This document shows, piece after piece, positions 2,810 through 5,261 of a stretch of DNA of 5,261 bases; within the stretch, counting starts at the first letter, position 1, and each line of letters starts with the position of its first letter. Source of the stretch: Candidatus Gottesmanbacteria bacterium (GTDB lineage Bacteria; Patescibacteriota; Microgenomatia; UBA10105; UBA927); NCBI GenBank assembly GCA_016218185.1, contig JACREP010000029.1, forward strand, positions 1-5,261. Direction: 5' to 3'. The notes under the pieces were generated by a model. The model had not been told where the DNA came from, did not search any database, and saw only the letters and a program-made list of their open reading frames with translations. The translations under genes were made by a program, and so were the position numbers.

Positions 2810-3975
2810 AATCGAATAATTGTATGATCAAGGCGCTTCTTCTCTAGTAAGTTTACCACGTTATCTTCTGCCGAAGTAATGATGGTTTGCTGTTTGCCAA
2901 CAACGTCAAGCACAAGCCGTCGATGTTCCTCATCCAGTTCCGAAAAAATATCATCCAGAAGGAGGATCGGTCGCTCGCCGGTTTGTTGCTCAATAAAGCT
3001 AAGTTCTGCGAGTTTAAGCCAGAGTATCGCCAACCGCTGTTCGCCACGGCTTCCGTATATACTGAGTTCAATCATTTTCTGATCTTTCAGTGAAAATTGA
3101 GAATTGGAAATTGAAAATTTAGAGATGACGAAGTCATCTCTATGCGGTCCCACGAGCGTCGCTTTCGCCGCCACCTCTTCCTCTTTGTACTGCTCCAGCC
3201 GACTCTCGGATATCACGCTTTTGTCGTACTCAATAATATTGTTCGAGTGAAGTCGAGAACTATTTCGTGAAACTTCTCGATTCCTCGAGGACTCGTCGCT
3301 CGAAAAATAATTGTTAATAAATTCAATAAATTCTGTGCGTTTGTCGGTAAGGTAATTCCCTGTCCGTATCAAAAGTTGATTCCAAAACAGCAATTGCCGA
3401 CGGTCGGCTTTGCCCTCGTTGATCATATCCAGCAAACGATTGCGTTGCCGCAGTCCGCGCTCGTACGAATACAGGTTGCGCCGGTATTCCCGGTCTACCT
3501 GCACCAACACGCTATCTAGGTATTTGCGCCGAAGCGACGGGCTGTCGGTAACCAGTTCCAAATGTTCCGGCCAAAATAAGACCGCACGCAGGTTGCCCAC
3601 AAAATCCACCTGCCGCCGGGCTACACCGTTGACCAGATATTTCTTGAGCGGCGCCTTTTGTCCCTGCACTTCGCCGACTGTCAATACCATCTCTAATTTA
3701 AGCTGTTCAGGCCCGGGGAGTCCCGATTTGATCGGGGCGACCTCAGGCGGGGCGATCTCAGCGCCGATTCGACCAACGTCGCTTCCCCACGCAATCGCCT
3801 CCCGATCGCTATCCGCCCGGAAGCTTTTGCCGGTCGCCGTCATCATGATTGCCTCAAGGATATTGGTTTTCCCGGCAGTGTTGGGACCAACTATTAAGGT
3901 CGTTGCAGGAGAAAATTCAAACGTTTTTTTCGCGTAGCTTCGGAAGTTCTGAAGGTTGAGTTGCGAAAGAACCAT
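2806..3975 (-). CDS. recF: DNA replication and repair protein RecF
   Basis: A 389-residue SMC/ABC-type ATPase, slightly longer than usual RecF (about 350-375). RecF binds DNA at gaps and helps RecOR load RecA. Seen: N-terminal LNLQNFRSY (6-14), Walker A GPNTAGKT (30-37), VNGVARRQVDFVGNLRAVLF then FWPEHLELVTDSPSLRRKYLD (the RecF-typical block), GPHRDDF (276-282), an ABC-signature-like YGSRGEQR (307-314), Walker B ILLLDDIFSELD (337-348) with D-loop, and the switch strand TIITSAED (364-371). The extra length comes from in-frame inserts at about residues 75-91, 225-245 and 286-297, each matching a palindrome or tandem repeat in the DNA. All catalytic motifs are intact, so it should be functional. 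The ATG lies six bases after an extended -10, and the TGA stop overlaps the nnrD ATG. Confidence 0.95.
   Translation of the reverse strand: MVLSQLNLQNFRSYAKKTFEFSPATTLIVGPNTAGKTNILEAIMMTATGKSFRADSDREAIAWGSDVGRIGAEIAPPEVAPIKSGLPGPEQLKLEMVLTVGEVQGQKAPLKKYLVNGVARRQVDFVGNLRAVLFWPEHLELVTDSPSLRRKYLDSVLVQVDREYRRNLYSYERGLRQRNRLLDMINEGKADRRQLLFWNQLLIRTGNYLTDKRTEFIEFINNYFSSDESSRNREVSRNSSRLHSNNIIEYDKSVISESRLEQYKEEEVAAKATLVGPHRDDFVISKFSISNSQFSLKDQKMIELSIYGSRGEQRLAILWLKLAELSFIEQQTGERPILLLDDIFSELDEEHRRLVLDVVGKQQTIITSAEDNVVNLLEKKRLDHTIIRL
3092..3119. repeat. Heptanucleotide tandem repeat (GAAAATT-like)x4 inside recF
   Basis: Four contiguous 7-bp units GAAAATT, GAGAATT, GGAAATT, GAAAATT. On the minus strand they code the low-complexity KFSISNSQFSLK (about residues 286-297), placed between HRDDF and the SRGEQR signature, where RecF normally has a short hairpin loop. 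Unit length and copy number equal those of the repeat in nnrD, but the sequence differs. Confidence 0.85.
3121..3141. repeat. Perfect 9-bp hairpin next to the recF tandem repeat
   Basis: AGAGATGAC (3121-3129), loop GAA, GTCATCTCT (3133-3141). It codes RDDFVIS, so one arm encodes part of the conserved HRDDF motif. It touches the heptanucleotide repeat at 3092-3119. Confidence 0.8.
3241..3304. repeat. TCGAG-rich palindromic insert inside recF
   Basis: Nested inverted repeats: TTCGAG (3242-3247) with CTCGAA (3299-3304), TCGAGAA (3253-3259) with TTCTCGA (3274-3280), TTTC/GAAA around 3263-3272, and the palindrome CCTCGAGG (3283-3290). It codes a Ser/Arg/Asn-rich stretch (about residues 225-245, SSDESSRNREVSRNSSRLHS) that has no counterpart in typical RecF. 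Confidence 0.7.
3722..3736. repeat. CCCGAT/ATCGGG palindrome in a recF insert
   Basis: CCCGAT (3722-3727), three bases, ATCGGG (3731-3736), followed by a GGGGCGA direct repeat a few bases on. The surrounding segment codes the Pro-rich stretch APPEVAPIKSGLPGPEQ (about residues 75-91), which looks inserted between two core strands of RecF. Confidence 0.65.
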
Positions 3976-3981
3976 GCTACT

Positions 3982-3990
3982 ATTGTACCA
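3982..3990 (-). promoter_or_regulatory. Extended -10 promoter of the recF-nnrD operon
   Basis: On the minus strand TGGTACAAT (3990-3982) is an extended -10 with hexamer TACAAT at 3987-3982. Six bases later comes the recF ATG at 3975, which predicts a leaderless mRNA. No -35 match lies 17 bases upstream. Confidence 0.6.
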
Positions 3991-4174
3991 AAAAGATTGA
4001 GTAAGCGATCCCGGCGAGCGAACAAGATTGAGTCCGGCTTGAGACGCCGCGGCGAGGTGTGCGTTTTGGAGTGCGCCACGCCAATTGATTATGGAAAGGC
4101 AAAAGATGTATGGAGAGAGGCTTGGCGGAGGCCTCCACTAAACGCATACCGAGCAAAAGCGGCGGCGTGTAAAG
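3991..4174. other. Intergenic region between pyrH and recF
   Basis: I find no supportable gene here. The plus-strand frame across it (3961-4182) has no recognisable protein and overlaps the recF start antisense. Visible structure is a 10-bp direct repeat AAGATTGAGT (3993-4002 and 4024-4033) and the palindrome GGAGGCCTCC (4127-4136). No clear intrinsic terminator follows pyrH. Confidence 0.5.
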
Positions 4175-4876
4175 CTACTTGATCGTCGTGCCTACAAACG
4201 GCTCTCCATCCAGCGCCCGGGCTACATTTTCTAAATTGCGGCCGTTGAAAATTTTTACGGTGATACCCATCTCGTGGGCGAGCTTGCTGGCAATCGGATC
4301 AAACGGCGCGTTCATCCCGGGAGTCCACCGATCACCCACCATCTGTCGGTATTCTTTCCAGCTCATAGTCGCAATCGGACGGGCGTTGGGATGCGTTTTG
4401 GGGTCATGGTCATACACCTGATCGATATTGGTCAGGTTAATCACCTGCGTTATGCCGTAGTCCTGGCAAAGCGTCACTGCGCAGTAATCCGTACTCCACC
4501 CCGGCTTCCAGCCGGCCGCAATGGCCACCGGAGCGTCGATTTTCAAAATAATTTCGTAGTGTTTGATCACCCTGGGGTCGGCAATGTCGCGAAAGATGGT
4601 GCGGATAAGCTGTGCATTGAGCCTGGTGGCGTGGAGCCCAAGCCAGTCCAGGTCCTCATTGACGACTTCTTCCCCTCGTACCTTCTGCGCGGCATCCTGA
4701 TAGTGCCGGGTGGTCGCCCCTCCGCCGACCGTAATAAAAAATCTCCTCTTGTTGGAGGAGATTTGGTTGCGGATGAAGGTATTGAAGGCACTCAGAAATC
4801 GGGTATCAATGCCGCCGTTGGGAATCACGAGGGATCCGCCCAAAGAAAGGACAAACGCACGGTCGCCGATACTCAT
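4175..4876 (-). CDS. pyrH: UMP kinase, archaeal-like type (amino acid kinase family)
   Basis: A 233-residue amino-acid-kinase-fold enzyme that phosphorylates UMP to UDP with ATP. Motifs in order: FVLSLGGSLVIP (8-19, phosphate-binding loop), ITVGGGATTRHYQ (48-60, glycine-rich binding loop), DLDWLGLHATRLNAQLIR (75-92), AAGWKPGWSTDYCAVTLC (120-137), NLTNIDQVYDHDPKTHPNA (147-165, nucleotide-binding loop with the conserved YD.DP) and WTPGMNAPFDPIASK (184-198). The W.PG...PFDP.A.K ending and the short length resemble the archaeal/CPR form more than the roughly 240-residue bacterial hexameric PyrH. It is divergent from the uridine kinase-like gene, whose product supplies UMP. A terminator-like hairpin lies within codons 38-46. 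No Shine-Dalgarno site precedes the ATG. Confidence 0.93.
   Translation of the reverse strand: MSIGDRAFVLSLGGSLVIPNGGIDTRFLSAFNTFIRNQISSNKRRFFITVGGGATTRHYQDAAQKVRGEEVVNEDLDWLGLHATRLNAQLIRTIFRDIADPRVIKHYEIILKIDAPVAIAAGWKPGWSTDYCAVTLCQDYGITQVINLTNIDQVYDHDPKTHPNARPIATMSWKEYRQMVGDRWTPGMNAPFDPIASKLAHEMGITVKIFNGRNLENVARALDGEPFVGTTIK
4739..4764 (-). terminator. Terminator-like hairpin inside pyrH
   Basis: On the minus strand AAATCTCCTC (4764-4755), loop CAACAA, GAGGAGATTT (4748-4739) forms a perfect 10-bp stem, and transcription runs straight into a T tract (six T's counting the end of the stem, then ATT). That is the form of an intrinsic terminator, about 110 bases into the coding sequence. It codes ordinary-looking residues (38-46) just before the VGGG loop, so chance is possible. 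An attenuator or premature-termination site is the alternative. Confidence 0.4.
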
Positions 4877-4884
4877 AGGGTAAT

Positions 4885-4919
4885 CTGACGCTCCAAAGCC
4901 TAAGTCCGGTTCGCGTCAG
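4885..4919 (-). promoter_or_regulatory. Inverted repeat in the pyrH leader
   Basis: CTGACGC (4885-4891) and GCGTCAG (4913-4919) form a perfect 7-bp inverted repeat around 21 bases, filling nearly all of the predicted pyrH 5' leader. It could fold in the mRNA or bind a regulator. Too short for any riboswitch I know. Confidence 0.35.
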
Positions 4920-4927
4920 CTTCGTGT

Positions 4928-4956
4928 ATAGTAGCAAAAACCCCCGCAGGTTGCAA
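4928..4956 (-). promoter_or_regulatory. Promoter of pyrH
   Basis: On the minus strand TTGCAA (4956-4951), 17 bases, TACTAT (4933-4928). Transcription would start near 4921, leaving a leader of about 45 bases, unlike the leaderless neighbours. Confidence 0.6.
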
Positions 4957-4975
4957 TGAGAGTTCCCGCCGCAAC

Positions 4976-4984
4976 TGTTATAAT
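4976..4984 (+). promoter_or_regulatory. Extended -10 promoter of the udk-like gene
   Basis: TGTTATAAT (4976-4984), a perfect extended -10, then six bases and the ATG at 4991. A leaderless transcript is predicted. It is back-to-back with the pyrH promoter. Confidence 0.65.
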
Positions 4985-4990
4985 AGTGAC

Positions 4991-5261
4991 ATGAACAAAA
5001 TGGTCGTTGTCGTCTGCGGCGGATCGTGTTCGGGTAAAACCGTATTTGCCAACCTCTTCCGCAGCGCCTTGGTTCTGGAGATGGACCATTTCTACTTCGG
5101 TAAAAAAGACATGAAACCGCTTCCAGACGGCTCGTTTGACTTTGACGCGCCCCAGGCGGTGGACATCGCCGGCTGTGCCCAAGCCGTGGCGGAGCTTGCC
5201 CAAGGTAAACAGGTCACCATCCCGGTTTATGATATGAAATTAAGTGACCGCGTGGGAACGC
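4991..5261 (+). CDS. udk: Uridine kinase-like P-loop kinase, N-terminal part
   Basis: Ninety codons are visible before the window ends, beginning MNKMVVVVCGGSCSGKT with a Walker A loop GGSCSGKT (residues 10-17). LEMDHFYFGKK (33-43) has the D-x-FY substrate-binding segment of uridine kinases. FDFDAPQAVD and V.IPVYDMK correspond to the family's F.FD.P.A.D and V..P.YD signatures. Uridine kinase phosphorylates uridine or cytidine to the monophosphate, the substrate of the divergently coded UMP kinase. No frameshift is seen. The lid and C-terminal part are outside the window, so a related nucleoside or phosphoribulokinase-like kinase cannot be fully excluded. Confidence 0.82.
   Translation, partial: MNKMVVVVCGGSCSGKTVFANLFRSALVLEMDHFYFGKKDMKPLPDGSFDFDAPQAVDIAGCAQAVAELAQGKQVTIPVYDMKLSDRVGT

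Noticed and set aside
3410..3937. 175-codon plus-strand open frame
   Set aside because: Fully antisense to recF, which has all family motifs. Its composition (Ser/Arg-rich) is that of a shadow frame.
3985..4174. tRNA or structured RNA in the intergenic region
   Set aside because: No T-loop GTTCGA-type sequence or cloverleaf pairing found. Only short palindromes are present.
3961..4182. 73-codon plus-strand frame across the recF-pyrH gap
   Set aside because: No promoter, no Shine-Dalgarno site and no recognisable protein, with both ends overlapping real genes antisense.
4274..4888. 204-codon plus-strand open frame
   Set aside because: Antisense to pyrH over its whole length and without recognisable motifs.

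Overview
The window reads as a fragment of a small-genome bacterium, most likely a Candidate Phyla Radiation (Patescibacteria) member. The reasons are an archaeal-like UMP kinase, a stand-alone NAD(P)H-hydrate dehydratase without its epimerase half, a RecF full of low-complexity in-frame inserts, several small toxin-antitoxin (TA) type modules, and promoters placed so that mRNAs would be leaderless. This lineage call is inference from protein style. UGA is used as an ordinary stop (recF, the 92-residue orphan), so this is not a UGA-recoding lineage such as Gracilibacteria or Absconditabacteria.

Layout, left to right. (1) Bases 1-134, minus strand: the N-terminal 44 codons of a Fic-family protein, leaving the window. 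(2) Bases 120-256: a divergent control region with two good plus-strand promoters and a perfect palindromic operator. (3) Bases 257-787, plus: an intact Phd/YefM antitoxin and RelE/ParE toxin pair. (4) Bases 833-1111, minus: an unrecognised 92-residue protein with its own promoter, whose -35/-10 spacer holds a (CT)6 dinucleotide repeat. (5) Bases 1199-1790, plus: a decayed cassette made of a frameshifted small basic protein, a DUF4258-like gene with an in-frame TAG, and an intact DUF2283 gene. (6) Bases 1822-1995, plus: a second copy of the small basic protein, running into the 3' end of the next gene. (7) Bases 1931-3975, minus: a recF-nnrD operon joined by an ATGA stop/start overlap. (8) Bases 4175-4876, minus: UMP kinase (pyrH), divergent from (9) a uridine kinase-like gene (udk) beginning at 4991 and leaving the window.

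How the genes fit together. udk and pyrH share one divergent control region and catalyse consecutive steps of pyrimidine nucleotide supply (uridine to UMP, UMP to UDP). recF (gap repair) and nnrD (repair of hydrated NADH) are co-transcribed maintenance genes. The left third is accessory DNA dominated by Fic, Phd/RelE and DUF4258/DUF2283 modules.

The most unusual signals are these. The small basic protein occurs twice with a mainly synonymous divergence pattern, and once formed the first gene of a three-gene overlapping cassette with DUF4258/DUF2283. recF and nnrD carry several palindromes and two 28-bp heptanucleotide tandem repeats, all in frame, resembling coding-region palindromic elements. 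Five or six starts lie exactly six bases after a -10 box. A terminator-like hairpin sits inside pyrH. No rRNA, tRNA, CRISPR array or transposase is visible.
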